Both the position numbers and the translations under genes were made by a program. Positions 11,846-23,270 of a stretch of 64,000 bases of DNA are shown in pieces. How positions within the stretch are numbered: the first letter of the stretch is position 1; each line of letters begins with the position of its first letter. The notes beneath the pieces were generated by a model that was given only the letters and a program-made list of their open reading frames with translations, searched no databases and had not been told where the DNA came from. This DNA comes from Bromus sterilis (Eukaryota; Streptophyta; Magnoliopsida; Poales; Poaceae): positions 218,891,501-218,955,500 of the forward strand of contig OX465596.1 of assembly GCA_950022295.1 (NCBI GenBank), read 5' to 3'.

Positions 11846-13858
11846 GGTCCTCTGAAAATAATTTTAAAAGGGCAAAACAAAATAAGTCAAATGCACAGTA
11901 TTTCTATCCAGCATACCTAGACAGAGGGGAAAATCACCAAACTTTGTCAATTGAAAGAGGAGACCAAGACACAAATTTAGCAAAAAGAATCAACTCATTT
12001 GGCCTTGTGGTTTAGAAGATATCAGTTGTCAAAGTTGGGTCAAAATATCTACTTAAACTGATTTAAATGAATTTCACTGGAATTTCCAGAACAGGCCACG
12101 TTGAAGGCGTATTCTCCACTTAAAAATGGTTCGGAGGGGGCTGGGTCACTGGCAGATGGGGCCTGCCAGTCAGTTCAACTAAGAGAGAGAGAGAGAAACA
12201 AAGCCCGACGGCTCCGGTGAGGGATTTCGCCGGCGGTGAGGCCCTACCGGCGACGAGTGACAACACCAGTGGACAGAGGAGGCTACGAGGATCTCGTACG
12301 TACCCAGAACACGGCGAACGGCGACTGGACGGCGTGGCTAGGATCTCCTCAAGCGGCTGGCGGTGGCGGGAGCTCGTCGGGGTCGGAGTTTTCTGCACGA
12401 AACCCACCTGCGAGCACACCGTTAGAACCACCAGAGCAAGTAGAAGCTAGGCGAAGCAACGGTGGGGCTAGGGGACCACCAGGGGCAGCTGGCCACGATG
12501 GCGATCTCACGGCGGTGCTCCGGTGAGGACCGAGGCCTAGGGCCTCCCCGGAGGGGTTTGCTGGGATGGGTGATCAATTGGAGTGCAGTGGGTGTAATTG
12601 CGATGCTCAGAAGCGAGGAGGGGCTCGGGTTTTATAGGTGGCCATGAGATTCCGACGAGGATGCCGTCGGGCAGAATAAATTGAAGCAGTGCACGGAGTA
12701 GATGAGCTCGGGTTGTTCCCGGCGGGTCTAGGAGGTTCTGGAGTTGAGCTGGCTCCCGTGCGAGCAGCTCCCGAGGCTCTGCATCGACGGGGCGACGGGT
12801 CGCGTCGGCAAATCTCTCTGCGGCGGCCCTGCGACGGTGAGCTAGGCGGTGAGCGGCGCGGCTTTGCTCGGGACAGAGGTCAAGTCGTCGTGCGGTGAAG
12901 CTGGAGACAAGCGGAAGTGGATGCGGGCAACGCGGAGGCGTGCTGAGCACAATGGAGGCCGCGCGTGCTCTCTAGACGAAAAGTGGCGGCGGGGATGAGC
13001 TCTCCGGCGGGCGGCGCGGCTTTGGGCAGGGACAGGTGGCGCACGGGGGAGATAGAGGAGCTACGGACGTGCAGGCGCGGCCACGGGCGAGGCGTGCCCC
13101 TGATGGCGACGTCTCTGCCACGGCCAGAGCACCCCTTTGGCAGGCAGTGAGCGTGCTCACCCTGTGCACGCGTGCACTGGGTGCAGCCACTGCTCGCCAA
13201 GTGTGTCTGAGGCACGCATGCAACGTCCAGAAGCACACCTTGGGGCTTGGAGACAGTGGGGAAGGTCTCATGTGGATGCCAGCTTCAAAAACAAGTTTTT
13301 TCAGGAAACTTTGGGGTTTTGTGGAGGTTAAATGGCTGGGCGTTTTGGGATGAAATTTGGTGTGCATGCAAGGTTTAGGAAGGTCCTAAGTGGTAAAAAT
13401 CTCAGAGCCAATTGACCGGTGCACAGGGTACTTCCTTCACAATGTGCTCCTCTGTCTAGAATTGAAAAAGAATTTTTATAGGTGAAATGTTGTACTGAAC
13501 TTGTTGATATTTTTCCATACAATCATGAGGCATGATCCTAGAGTTCGGTACAAATGGTTTCAAAGCAATTGGACAACCAGAAGAGATGATGGCTTCAAAA
13601 ACATGGGGGGGAAATGCTTATTCCTTTGATGAAAAAGGAATATCTTGAGAAATGAAAATGTGGCAAGGGAGTGGGTGTTCAAAGCTTGATCTAGGAAATG
13701 AGGGAGAAAGGTTTGGAGGTCACTTGGCCTAGGGAAAAATTTAGGTCCAAGTGATCAAGGCCAAAAGAGTTGCAAATCATCAGGCAAATGAAATCCAATT
13801 TTTCAGAAATCAGCAAAAAGGTTTTGCAAATAAAAGGGCCAAAAACCAGTATTTCACA
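11846..13858 (-). mobile_element. LTR B2 fragment, same family as the LTR of element B
   Basis: This is the right-hand part of a second LTR of the B family. It starts in mid-LTR where B ends and finishes GTATTTCACA at 13858. Element B therefore appears to have inserted into an LTR of its own kind, the left part of which is outside the window. The middle (12190-13250) is GC-rich and leader-like. No gene is supported. Its right border lies in the gag sequence of element H. Confidence 0.68.
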
Positions 13859-15153
13859 GCATATCGGTTGGGTTGATAACCAACTCGGCGTTGATGGAAA
13901 TATTCTCTTCGAGGAGCACCTCGATCAGACCTATGAGCCTCATAGTTATCTGGTCTTCTGTACTCTCCGTGCCGATGCTGATCTTGGCGGTAATCTCCTC
14001 GGGGGTCATTTCTGCGCCGAGGGGAGTTGTTCCTATTTCTCCGTGCTTCACCATAAGACATATTCACTGACTGCGATGTTCCTGTGGGAGGAATCTGAGA
14101 GTGGACCCGCTGTTGTGATTGACTGACTGCGGCGTTTTGATCTACTACGGCTTGCAATAAGAATGCCAGGTGCTGAGTTCCCTTTGCCGCCGATCCACTA
14201 AGCTGCAGAGAGTTTGCAATCCGAGTCGCGGCTATGAGATTTTATACTGGACTCCCCATAGCTCGGAAGGTTTGTCGTCCTTGCCCTCGCAGCTGCCGAC
14301 TTGTTTTGCTTTTCTTGAGCTGAGCGACCTCTCGAGCCTGACGCTCCAAAGTATTTTCCAGCTCGGCCAAACGCTCCCGCTCGGCCAGGTTGGTTAACCT
14401 AGCTGCCTCCAGGCCTCGTCCTTCTGGAGTGCTCGTGTCGATGCGGGTGTTCAACAGTCGCTCGGTCGCCTCTGCTTCTTCTTGCTCTTCCTGAGTAAGG
14501 GGTCAGGGCTGCCGACTCGGCCCTCCGAGATCCAACCTTCGGAAGGCAGATGTGCGCTGAGCTGGGTCTCGACCGTCGGCCACGGATGGACTGTTAGCTT
14601 CATCTCGGGCATGATCACCTTGGAATAGTGATGGTTGGGGTGGTGGCGTTTCCTCCATGCACACTTCTGCGAATGCAATTGGGACGCCGCTGCTACCCTC
14701 TTGCTCTTCATCGGGTTCAGGATCGGACATCGCCATGCCTTCGTCTTCGACCGAGTTGAACAGATGCAAAAGGGATGCCGATGGGCCTTCTCTTGCGATC
14801 AGTTCATCAAGGGCCCTCTGGGCTGACTCTACCGAGTCGATGACCGCCACTTGTTGCACCCCGAGTTGCTTGTTGCGATGGGGAGCACGAGGAGGACCCG
14901 AACGCTTCTTCTTGTGGCGAACAGACAAGTGAGTCCGTGCCTGATGCTGAGTCGACAACTGGAGGCGCAGGGCCCCCGATTCGTCAGCTCAGAAGTGGGC
15001 GCTGCCTCTTGAAGGCAACAACTGCGCCTGGAGCGGTGAATCCGCTAGCCAAGCGGAGTCATCGGCCACAAAGGCCAACGACCCGAAGTAAAACAACTCG
15101 CCGCAGACGAGATCGGAGCCACGCGTCGACGAGGAGGATGAAGAAAATGCCAT
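13859..15153 (-). pseudogene. gag remnant of gypsy element H
   Basis: A single minus-strand frame runs from the Met at 15153 to the B2 insertion at 13859, broken by three stops (near 14992, 14503 and 14242). The chain is charged and low-complexity, with an acidic segment (SDPEPDEEQEGS), a coiled-coil-like stretch (AERERLAELENTLERQ) and an Arg/Asn-rich segment (RRNRNNSPRRRNDPRG). This is what is seen in the N-terminal Gag region of large plant gypsy elements of the Tat/Athila sort; that assignment is inference. The rest of gag-pol is missing because LTR B2 inserted here. The frame lies directly after an LTR and primer-binding site in the same orientation. Confidence 0.65.
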
Positions 15154-15179
15154 CTCTACGATTGCTGATCAACTCAGCC

Positions 15180-15195
15180 CCACGGTGGGCGCCAA
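15180..15195 (-). other. Primer-binding site of element H
   Basis: The minus strand reads TTGGCGCCCACCGTGG one base after the LTR end. This TGGCGCC-type site is common in large plant gypsy elements and differs from the tRNA-Met type used by B, C, E and G. Confidence 0.75.
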
Positions 15196-15196
15196 C

Positions 15197-15843
15197 TGTC
15201 GTGGATATAATCCTGACAATAGATATAGGGGTGTAATAGGAGCTAAATGAATCTGTATGTAGAGTGGTTGACGCAGGGGGAATTATACAGGTTAGGCCTC
15301 TCCTTAGAGATAAAAAATATTAATCCTGTCCCAGGGTGACTGGGGTGTTCTTGCTCAAAGTTTGAGGAAAGTGATGCACGTGTCCCTTTCTGGGGCAGGG
15401 GGAGGCTTATATAGAGTGCGCCTCTGCCCCTTCAATGCCCCAGTAAATGGGTCTTAATTACGAGGTTAAATACGTATACTGAATACAGGAAACGGTCTCC
15501 TCATTACCGCTAATTAAGGAGGAGAAACGTCAGTGGTCTTTAATGCTTCGTGCCTGTTGCGTTCCTGCCCTCCGAGTAACGAACAGCTCGCCGATCCCCC
15601 TTTCCGAGTAACTGACTACTCGGAGCCTATTTGCTTTCCGAGTAACTGATTACTCGGAGGCAATCTCTTCTTCTGAGTAACATGTTGCTCGGAGACACTG
15701 TGAATTGAGCCTCTGAGTTTGATAAAGCTCTGTATTCTTTGACGATTTTATCTATTTTATTGGGTGTGTTTGAGAGGCAAAGGACCTGAGGGTACCCCTT
15801 GGTTTCCAATGCTTAAGGGAATACCTTTGGTGTGACCACGACA
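15197..15843 (-). mobile_element. LTR of gypsy element H, 647 bp
   Basis: Bounded by TGTCGTGG and CCACGACA, an 8-bp perfect inverted terminal repeat, and adjoining the primer-binding site. It holds a TATA-like ATATAAG on the minus strand near 15410 and tandem hairpin motifs at 15570-15692. The right flank is LINE coding sequence, so H inserted into the LINE. The other LTR is not in the window. Confidence 0.82.
15570..15692. repeat. Tandem hairpin motifs in the H LTR
   Basis: The stem-forming motif CCGAGTAACTGACTACTCGG and variants recur about every 40 bases, with four recognisable copies. Each is an inverted repeat of CCGAGTA and TACTCGG. Confidence 0.7.
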
Positions 15844-15845
15844 GC

Positions 15846-16526
15846 CTTAACACGCCTGCGCGGAGAGGTGTGGTTAGAAGAGTGGTGACTCAATTCAATC
15901 TATCAGTTGTTTGTTTCCTTGAATCAACATTAAGTGTTGTGGATCAGGAGGTGATCAAGGAATGCTACAGGGCTGCGTTCGACTCTTTTACCTTTCAGCC
16001 TTCTATGGGGACGGGCGGAATCATATTTTCTTGGAAAGGTGCAGCAATTGATATGACGTATATCCACTACGCATCAAGTTGGATCGAACTGCGATGTTCT
16101 CACCATACATCTGGCAAAGCATGGAGAATGTTTGGTGTCTATGGACCCCAAAGACATGAGGATAAGATAACCCTGTTGACTGATCTTCGAGCTTCCATGG
16201 CCGGCACTGTCATGCCCACTCTTTGTGGAGGAGATTTCAACATGATCAGTGCAGCATCTGCTAAATCCAACAATAGAAGCAACCGTCGCATGCTCGACGC
16301 TTTTCGAAGATTCATCAGTGACATGGCACTCAAAGACATGTAACTGCATGGTAGAACCTATACTTGGTCAAATGAGAAGAAGGCCATGACTTTAGTCAAG
16401 ATGGATAGAGTACTTTACAATGAGGCTTGGCATGATGAATTCCCTGCTTGTCTACTGCAAGGAATCACCACTGCAATGAGCGACCATTGTCCTCTGTTGC
16501 TGAATTGTGACGTGCAAACCCTGTAG
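15846..16526 (+). pseudogene. LINE ORF2, endonuclease domain
   Basis: This encodes the apurinic-like endonuclease that nicks target DNA for LINE insertion. The reading starts LNTPARRGVVRRVV, the usual start just after the missing WNVRG-type motif. It keeps the GGDFNMI motif (near 16230) and, after an in-frame TAA at 16341, the segment RTYTWSNE and the catalytic SDHCPLL motif (near 16480). A further stop ends the domain at about 16526. The next 500 bases (16527-17020) are decayed linker with many stops. Confidence 0.85.
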
Positions 16527-17019
16527 AAGATTTCAATTTGAAAATCACTCGTGCAAAATGGAGGGTTTTGAGGATGTTGTTGTTGCCGCTTGGGCCTCCC
16601 CGGTGTCCTCTCATGACCCCTTCCTTATTCTCCTCCGGCGGCTGCGAAACACCGGCCGAGGGTTACGAAGATGGAACTCACAGCACTGTGTGCACTTGAT
16701 GTAGACCCTAGATGTTGAGAACGAGTTGATATTCAGGCTTGATGCTGCAAGGGATAGTAGACAACTAACTGGTGATGAGCATCGTTTCAGAAACCTGTTA
16801 AAGGTTCGATGCCTAGGGATCGCAGTGCTAGAGCGAGCGATGTGCCGGCAGCGTTCCAGGGTGCTCTAGATAAGGCTAGGGGATGCGGGTACAATAAATT
16901 TCCACATCAAAGTGTTCGCCCAAAGAAGGAAAATTTTCATCCAAGTGATTGAGCATGAGGATAGAATTATCACGAGGCAGGAGGATAAGCTCGAAGTTTC
17001 CTGGAACTTCTTCAACTAG

Positions 17020-17965
17020 ATGATTGGGAGCCCTAAGCAGCGAACCAGTGACATCAACCTTCAAGCTCTCGGATACAGACCCATGCTTCAACACCTTGCC
17101 GATCTTGACAACCCAATCACGGAGGAGGAGGTATTGGCAACGATAAACGATATGGCCATGGAGAAGGCGCCCGGGCCAGATGGGTACACCATGTTGTTTT
17201 TTAGAACCTGATGGCCAATCATAAAATGAGATGTGATCGCTTCCATCAACAAGCTTCATGTTAAGGAGTATTAGTATAGGTCTAGGATTCCTTATAGGTC
17301 TAGGTTTATCTCCCTTGTCCCCCAAGTCATGTGTACTATATATATGCCCCATGGGCTCTTCAATATAGATAAGTTGCATCATATTATCATAACATGGTAT
17401 CAGAGCTTAGGTTTAGCAACTTCACCAATTTCCAGCAACTAAATACAGCTACCATGATCCTGCTACCTAAATCTGAAGGTGCCAAGAGGATGACTGAATT
17501 ATCAGTTTGGTACATGCCATTGCCAAAATCTTTACCAAACTGCTTGCGCGACGGATCCAGCCTAAGATGGATAAACTTATTGCCCCCTGTCAGAGTGCCT
17601 TCATTAAGCAAATATCAATCATGGATAACTTTGTTTTCATCCGTGGCCAAGTGAAATGCATGAAAGTTGCTAAAACCCCATCTCTGCTGCTCAAAGTGGA
17701 CATTGCGAAGGCCTTTGGTAGCTTATCCTGGGAATTCTTGCTGCAACTACTCAAGCAACACGGATTTAGAATCGGTGGACCAACTGGATTACGGGACTGT
17801 TGCAGACATTGACGACAAGAATTCTGATCAATGGAGAGCTAAGCGACATTGTTGACAATGCGAGAGAGTTGCATCAGGGTGATCCCTTATCACCTCTTCT
17901 CTTCGTCATTGCTATGGACACGTTGACATCGATGGTGACATTTGCGACGCAGACCGGATGTCTTA
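17020..17965 (+). pseudogene. LINE ORF2, reverse transcriptase, first half
   Basis: Reverse transcriptase fingers and palm: PITEEEVLATI followed by EKAPGPDGY (near 17180), then after the 161-bp insertion NTATMILLPKSEGA, LVHAIAKIFTKLLARRIQP, CQSAFIKQ and the motif-A region LLKVDIAKAFGSLSWEF (near 17700). The first Asp of motif A is kept; the second, usually FDS, reads FGS. Motif B RELHQGDPLSPLLF lies near 17870. Stops at about 17209 and frameshifts near 17500 and 17790 break it. The Harbinger element follows at 17966. Confidence 0.85.
17259..17419 (+). mobile_element. 161-bp insertion: copia-like LTR plus primer-binding site
   Basis: The segment starts TGTTAAGGAG, holds a TATATATATG box, ends its LTR-like part ATCATAACA at 17394, and continues with TGGTATCAGAGC (17395-17406), the initiator tRNA-Met primer-binding site, plus 13 bases. 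It is flanked by the 5-bp duplication CTTCA (17254-17258 and 17420-17424). There is no second LTR and no interior. It resembles a TRIM- or SMART-type LTR with its primer site but is not a normal solo LTR, because the duplicated target lies beyond the primer site. Confidence 0.65.
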
Positions 17966-18385
17966 GGGCCTGTTCTTTTGAGCTGCGGCTTATGGATAAG
18001 ACGTTGTAGAAATAAGCTCCAAATAAGCTACTGTGGAAATAAGCTGCTGAGGATAAGCTGGCGAGTTCTTTTCAGTTTCTGTGTCTCCAACTTATTTCTG
18101 ATGTATCCAGTGAAAAGTCTGTAATGCCCCTATATTGTAATTTGTTGTAATATTTAGTTGTGTGATAGCGTTTTGTCATTCGTACGAACATAAAATGTCT
18201 TTTTCAAACATCATGAAATAATATAGTCCACCCGCAAATAAAAAATATAGTCGAACAAAAGATAGAACATTTTCTTACATACAAATATCATAAAACATAA
18301 TAGTCTCACATACAAATGTAATAAAGTATCGTTGTCTCACATACAAATATCTCATATACGGGTACTTCAAAGTAGACGCTAACTA

Positions 18386-19953
18386 TCAAGGGAATACACG
18401 CGCGGCAATAGCATCATGTATGGCACCCATACCACCTTCATCGATGGGTGCAAAGGGGTGAGAAAGGTTCTCTTCATGACCATAAGATCCATTCTCGATC
18501 GTGTCGAAGTGTTGATCGCTCAGTTTGCTATCACGAATGTAGTTATGAAGGCACATACATGCTGTAATTATCTTAGTTTGTGTATCAACTTTGTACCGTG
18601 TGATGCCCAGGAGGATGCGCCATTTCATCTTCAGAACGCCAAAAGATTGTTCGACGACATTTCGTAGTGATGAATGCCGATAATTGAAGGTCTCATTTCG
18701 CCCTCGTGGTGGTACTTGCTGAAAATCAGGAACATGATAGTGTTGTCCTTTGTATGGTGCTAGATATATCCAGAATCAACGAGATAATATTTTCCCGCAG
18801 TGATAAATAACAGTCAAACAAAATTAGTCTACGCAAAACATAAGTGTAAAAAAATACATGTACAATTTATTACCTTCTGGAGGGTGTGGAAAGTAGGAAT
18901 ATTCACATCGTGCATCATTCAAAACACGTGTGTCATGAACGGATCCAGGACATCCAGCACCCACAAACGTATATCTCATATCAAAATCACAAATTGCCAT
19001 GACATTCTGAGTTGTTGAACCTTTCTTGTTGCGATACTTGGGCTGCTCACTCGCGGGAACAACACATGGAATGTGTGTTCCATCTATGGCCCGAATCGCA
19101 TCCTTGAAGTGAGGCCAAAATCGATCTTTTGTAAGCGAGTCATGAACTTAGGTGAAAGATCGATCTTTGGGTTGAATGAAATCACCGGCCATACGGTACA
19201 CACACAACAATACCTCCTTAAACTTTTTGTTAATGGCAGATCGACTATGTTCAAAAAGATCACAAATACACTTGAATTTAAATTTCTCATCACTATCTTT
19301 TGCAATCTTTTGCACCATCTGAGGACTAGGTGAATATGGACATGATCTCTTCTTCTTTTTTTTGCCGTTGGTAGGTGTAACATGAGTAGAATCTAATTCA
19401 CATGCAGAGCCATCGGCGCCATCATCATCAATGTGAATTTGAGAGGCACCGGCTTGAGACGAGGGAGGTGCTGCCCTTGCATACGCATTTGTCACACTCA
19501 CATCATCAAATATCATACTCATCTTCTCCTCGTGCTCTATTGGAGCGTGTCGAAACTTCGCCGCCAGTTCATTTCTCTGAAATTTTTATCACAACTTAGT
19601 GAACAATTGTAAGAAAAATTCTAGCCCAAATATGAAGATGTAACTACCTGTATCTCGATTGCACATCATTCATCGGGAGCCGCAATGGTCAATGTAACAG
19701 GATCAAAACCAATGTCAGATGCCTTTTGCTTCAATGTCTTCCAAACAATGTATTATTTTTTCAGTACATCCCACTTATTCTTGAATTACTTGCGTGAATA
19801 TTCTCTTCTAGTGCGCTCAAAAAACTTTTTTACCACATTCTCGTACCCAATATTTGTCAAATATCAATCTTTGGCACCATTATTTGCGTTCACTTCTTCC
19901 ACAAGAATATCAACATAAATGCCACGGCTCAAACTATCCCATTGTGCTTTCAT
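18386..19953 (-). pseudogene. PIF/Harbinger Myb-like domain plus DDE transposase, one frame across an intron
   Basis: Exon 1 (19953-19648) encodes a Myb/SANT-like region typical of Harbinger ORF1: start MKAQWDSLSRGIY, later FKNKWDVLKK and WKTLKQKASDIGFDP. It has four in-frame stops. It ends CAG|GTAGTT, and a 71-bp intron closes with TTTCAG. Exon 2 (from 19576) continues in phase through a Lys-rich linker (KKKKKRSC) into the transposase: AGDFIQPKDRSF, stop at 19148, then AIDGTHIPC (first catalytic Asp), GCPGSVHDTR. After a second intron, whose acceptor AG now seems to read GG, come YYLVDSG (second Asp) and VVEQSFGVLKMKWRILL (catalytic Glu). It ends at 18386. In most family members ORF1 and transposase are separate genes, so a deletion-fusion is inferred. 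Confidence 0.82.
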
Positions 19954-20082
19954 CTATTTATTATAGCAAATTCAGCACACACATATAGCAAATTAATATA
20001 AGGTCAATTCAGCCTACACATATAGCTGCACACCTACTCGACATCACCTAAAATAACAAATTGTAGTTGCACAAAATTTATT

Positions 20083-20244
20083 TTTGCACTTATACTGGCT
20101 GTGCATAAAAAGTAATTCGACAAGAATTTCCAACATTGATATACATTGTTATAGCCTTGTAACATCACCTATGTTGTAACCTTGTATACTTTGTATATAA
20201 GTGCACAGCCAAAATATTTTTGCACTTATACTGGCTGTGCATAA
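20083..20244. repeat. Direct repeat with inverted partner inside the Harbinger element
   Basis: TTTTTGCACTTATACTGGCT occurs near 20083 and again near 20218. Its inverse (AAGTGCACAGCCAAAA) lies just before the second copy, so a hairpin is possible. No function is evident. Confidence 0.5.
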
Positions 20245-20922
20245 CAAGGAATTCCCCAACTTATATTTTTGCAATATATTGGATATAGCAATATTAGTTA
20301 CCAAGAAATTTCGTTCATACATAACAAAAAAACTCAAAAAAAATGAAAAGGATGGCTGGAGGCTGCCTTGTCCGAACTCGGGGCTGGAATCTCACCTTGT
20401 TCGTGCGGCGGCTGGAGGTTGCTTGGCCGGCGTAGGGAGGCTGCCTTGGCCGAACTCGGGGCTCGTCGCCGGACTGCCTGGGGGTGGGACGAGGCTCGGC
20501 GCTGGACTGCCTGGCCGACCTCGAGCGCGGGGAGGCGTCGGAGTTTCGCCGGCGGGAGAGGGAGGCGGAGACCTCGAGCTCGGGGCGGCGATCGAGGGAG
20601 GCGGGGTCGGAGCTGGGGCTGGCGGCGGCCCCCGTAGGCTGGCGGCGGCGGCAAAACCCTAGGGCATGCGGCGGCGGGGGGGACGGGGGAGAGGACAGGA
20701 CGCGAGCGCGAGTGAGCGAGGGGACTATTGGAGAGCGAACCGTTCGTTGGTTCTGTGCGGGGACGGGGGAGGGGCATTCTCTTCGTAATTTCTTTAGATG
20801 TTGGGGGCAATGCGATATACCATAAAGTTGTGAAGATAAGCTGAGCCTAGTTTCTAAAATCCAGTTCTTTTCAGCTTCCAGCTTATTTTGACAATAAGCT
20901 GTAAAAGCCCCAAAAGAACTGG

Positions 20923-21590
20923 TAGGCCGCTGCGCAAGAGCTGCTCCACCTTGCGTGCATCATTATACGCGGACGACGTCATCTTCCTCAATGCCCGAGA
21001 GACTGAGATATGGACTATCATGGAAATCCTTAGGCTGTTTGGAGATGCGACGGGGCTTTACGCCAATTGGAACAAGATCGCGGCCGTCCCGATTGGAGGT
21101 ACTGACCACCAGATCATTGCTGCCTTGGTGCAAGGCACCGGCTGCCCAGTAGCGACATTCCCAATAACATATCTCGGCATGCCCCTTTCAGACTCCAGGC
21201 TGCGATGTGTGGATCAACAACCTATCATTGATAAACTGGCCAAGCGCATGGGAGGATGGAAGGCCAGACACATCGCATTACCGGGTCGTGTTGAGCTTGT
21301 ACGTGCCACGCTTTCTGCCATGATCATCTTTCAGCTAATGGTCCTGGAACCTCCAAGTTGGTTAGTGAAGGAAGAAGATGAACAAACTGCTCCGTGGCTT
21401 CTTGTGGGCGCAAGATACGGAGGCCACAACCGGCAAATGCCTTGTCAACTGGTCGGCGGTGTGCCGCCCGCGCGAGTTTGGCGGCCTTGGTGTCCCAGAT
21501 ATTCAGAAACAATGACGTGCATTACGCTGCCGATGGAAATGGTTGCAATGGACGGACCAGACCAGGCCTTGGCATGGGCTTGTCTTACCC
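20923..21590 (+). pseudogene. LINE ORF2, reverse transcriptase, second half
   Basis: Continues the RT after the Harbinger insertion with the catalytic motif C SLYADDVIFLN (near 20965), then GDATGLYANWNK, FPITYLGMPLSD and WKARHIALPGRVELV, the standard order in plant L1 elements. The frame shifts near 21370-21540, beyond which the zinc-binding tail is read in another frame. The YADD box is intact. Confidence 0.88.
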
Positions 21591-21920
21591 ACTGATCCTT
21601 CCGCCGATGAGCTTTTCCGCGCATCAACTTACATCATTGTTGGAGACGGCCAGTCTGCGTCGTTTTGGGACTCCCATTGGGCAGATGGGCTGCGCCCCAT
21701 TGATCGATGGCCGGAGCTGCTGCGCTGTACCAAGAGCCACCTCTCCCTTCGGGAGGCCATTGCGGACAACCGCTGGTTGAGGCTATTGAAGCCAAACCCA
21801 TCGGCGTTGGTGCTTAGGCAACTTTGCAACCTGATGGATATGGCTGCGCGCATCAATTTCAATGAAGGGGATAAGGATACTACGGTATGGCGACGGACTC
21901 AAACGGGGAAGTACACCACC
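21543..21920 (+). pseudogene. LINE ORF2 C-terminal region, first part
   Basis: The translation ADELFRASTYIIVGDGQSAS and later WRRTQTGKYTT is the region between RT and the zinc-binding domain of plant LINEs. It is cut at 21920 by the small LTR element and resumes at 24459 (FEGVVRSDDKK). Confidence 0.78.
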
Positions 21921-22079
21921 TGTTGAGTATATTTGTTATATTAGGAAATATGAGATAGAGTAGGATTCTATTCTACCTTGTCTTGTACTCCAAGTAGATC
22001 ATTGTATTCCTATATATATATGCCTCCAAGGCTCAAGCAATAAACATCGATTCCACCAATCCCTTTCTATCCTTCTACA
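21921..22079 (+). repeat. 5' LTR of the small copia-like element
   Basis: 159 bp, TGTTGAGTAT to CTTCTACA, with a TATATATATATG box near 22011. It abuts the primer-binding site directly. Confidence 0.88.
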
Positions 22080-22090
22080 TGGTATCAGCC
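22080..22090 (+). other. Primer-binding site of the small copia-like element
   Basis: TGGTATCAGCC matches the first nine bases of the initiator tRNA-Met site; the AG that usually follows is missing. Confidence 0.7.
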
Positions 22091-22924
22091 TAACCGGTCC
22101 TAAACTCTAGCCGCCGTCGTCGCTTCCGCCCGCGCCGCCCCTGGCGTTGATCCCTGATCGCCGGCGCTAAGGGCTGCGCCGCCCGTAACTAGGTTCGTCC
22201 GCCGATCCCGTGGGTCGGCTGCCCTAGAGTCTTTTCTCTCGATCCCTTGATCGGGGCTTTTTCTCTCCGCCGGTCGTCTTGGTCGGCGTCTTTTTGGTTT
22301 TCTGATCTAAGATCGGTTTGCGTCGCCCATCGCCGTCGTCGATCCACTGCGCCTCTACTTCGACTCCGGCGCGACTGTCGGCTTCTTCACCGACACGGCG
22401 ACTTCGCGCGCTGCCTCGGCGGCTTCGCGCGACGCGGCGTCCCGTACTGGCCGCCTTCCGCGCGTTAGCCCGACCGTCGCCCACGCCGGCCGTCGCCGCA
22501 CCTGCTTCAGATCGGAGTCCTCCACCGCCATCCCGCCACCGACTACAGCCCGCCCCGGCCCCCGCGACGTCCCCGACAGCCCCGGCTGGCCCCGCGCCAG
22601 CTGGGGTCACACCTACTGGCCCCGCGCCGATCGGGCGTGTGCCGGCTGGACCCGTGACCACCCCGACACCCCGGCTGGGGCCCCTCGCCGTTGGAGTCGC
22701 GTCGGCTAGTCCCGCATCGCGCCGGCGGTGCTGGTTCGCTAGGCCCCCCGTCACCATCAAGATGCCGAGCGGCGCTCCTCCACCTCACGGGAGATCGGAT
22801 TGATCACCCGCCCGCCCGCGCGATCGCCCCCTCCGCACCGCGTTGACGACCCGTACAGTCGCCAGCGTGCGCCTCCGCCGGATTCCGTGAAGAACGCCCC
22901 CGAGTACGAGCGCCTATCCACCGA

Positions 22925-23270
22925 TCGAGCATCGGGCGGCCGCCGCGTCGCCCCTTCGGGCCGCAGCGCCGCCCCCGTGATTCTCCCCGTGGCTGCCCCG
23001 ACATCAATGTCGCCGCTGCGTCGCCCCCACGGGCCGCAGCGTCGCGGCGCGCAGTCCACGCCGCCGCCCCGAGGCCGTCCCCGCGGCTGCCCGACACGCA
23101 CGCCGCCGCTGCGTCGCCCCCACTGGCCGTAGTGTTGGGGCACGCGGTCGCCGCCACTGCCCCGAGGTCTTCCCCGCCGTCGCTCTCGACACGCGCGCCG
23201 CCGCTGCGTCGCCCCTTCAGGTCGTAGCGCCGCAGCCCGCGGTCCACTGCCGTCCCCGCGCGTTGACGCT
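22925..23270. repeat. Imperfect tandem repeat, about 94-bp unit, in the small element
   Basis: The phrase CCGCCGCTGCGTCGCCCC recurs near 23009, 23102 and 23196, with a diverged copy near 22938. Each is followed by a GGCCGCAGCG-like tract and a run ending in CGACACGCG. Length changes keep the GC-rich character but not one open frame. Confidence 0.65.

Larger units (their letters stand above)
17966..20922 (-). mobile_element. PIF/Harbinger DNA transposon (decayed)
   Basis: About 2.95 kb inserted in the LINE RT between motifs B and C. The left end reads GGGCCTGTTCTTTTGAGC after TTA. The right end, reverse-complemented, begins with CAGTTCTTTTGGGGC and is followed by TA, so the TTA-type duplication is imperfect by one base. 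Subterminal copies of AGCTTAT near both ends support paired termini. It encodes a Myb-like domain and a DDE transposase on the minus strand (18386-19953). The upstream 20340-20810 is GC-rich and proline-rich in translation, probably leader. Joining the flanks restores LINE reading (TGCLR, then PLRKSC). Confidence 0.82.
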
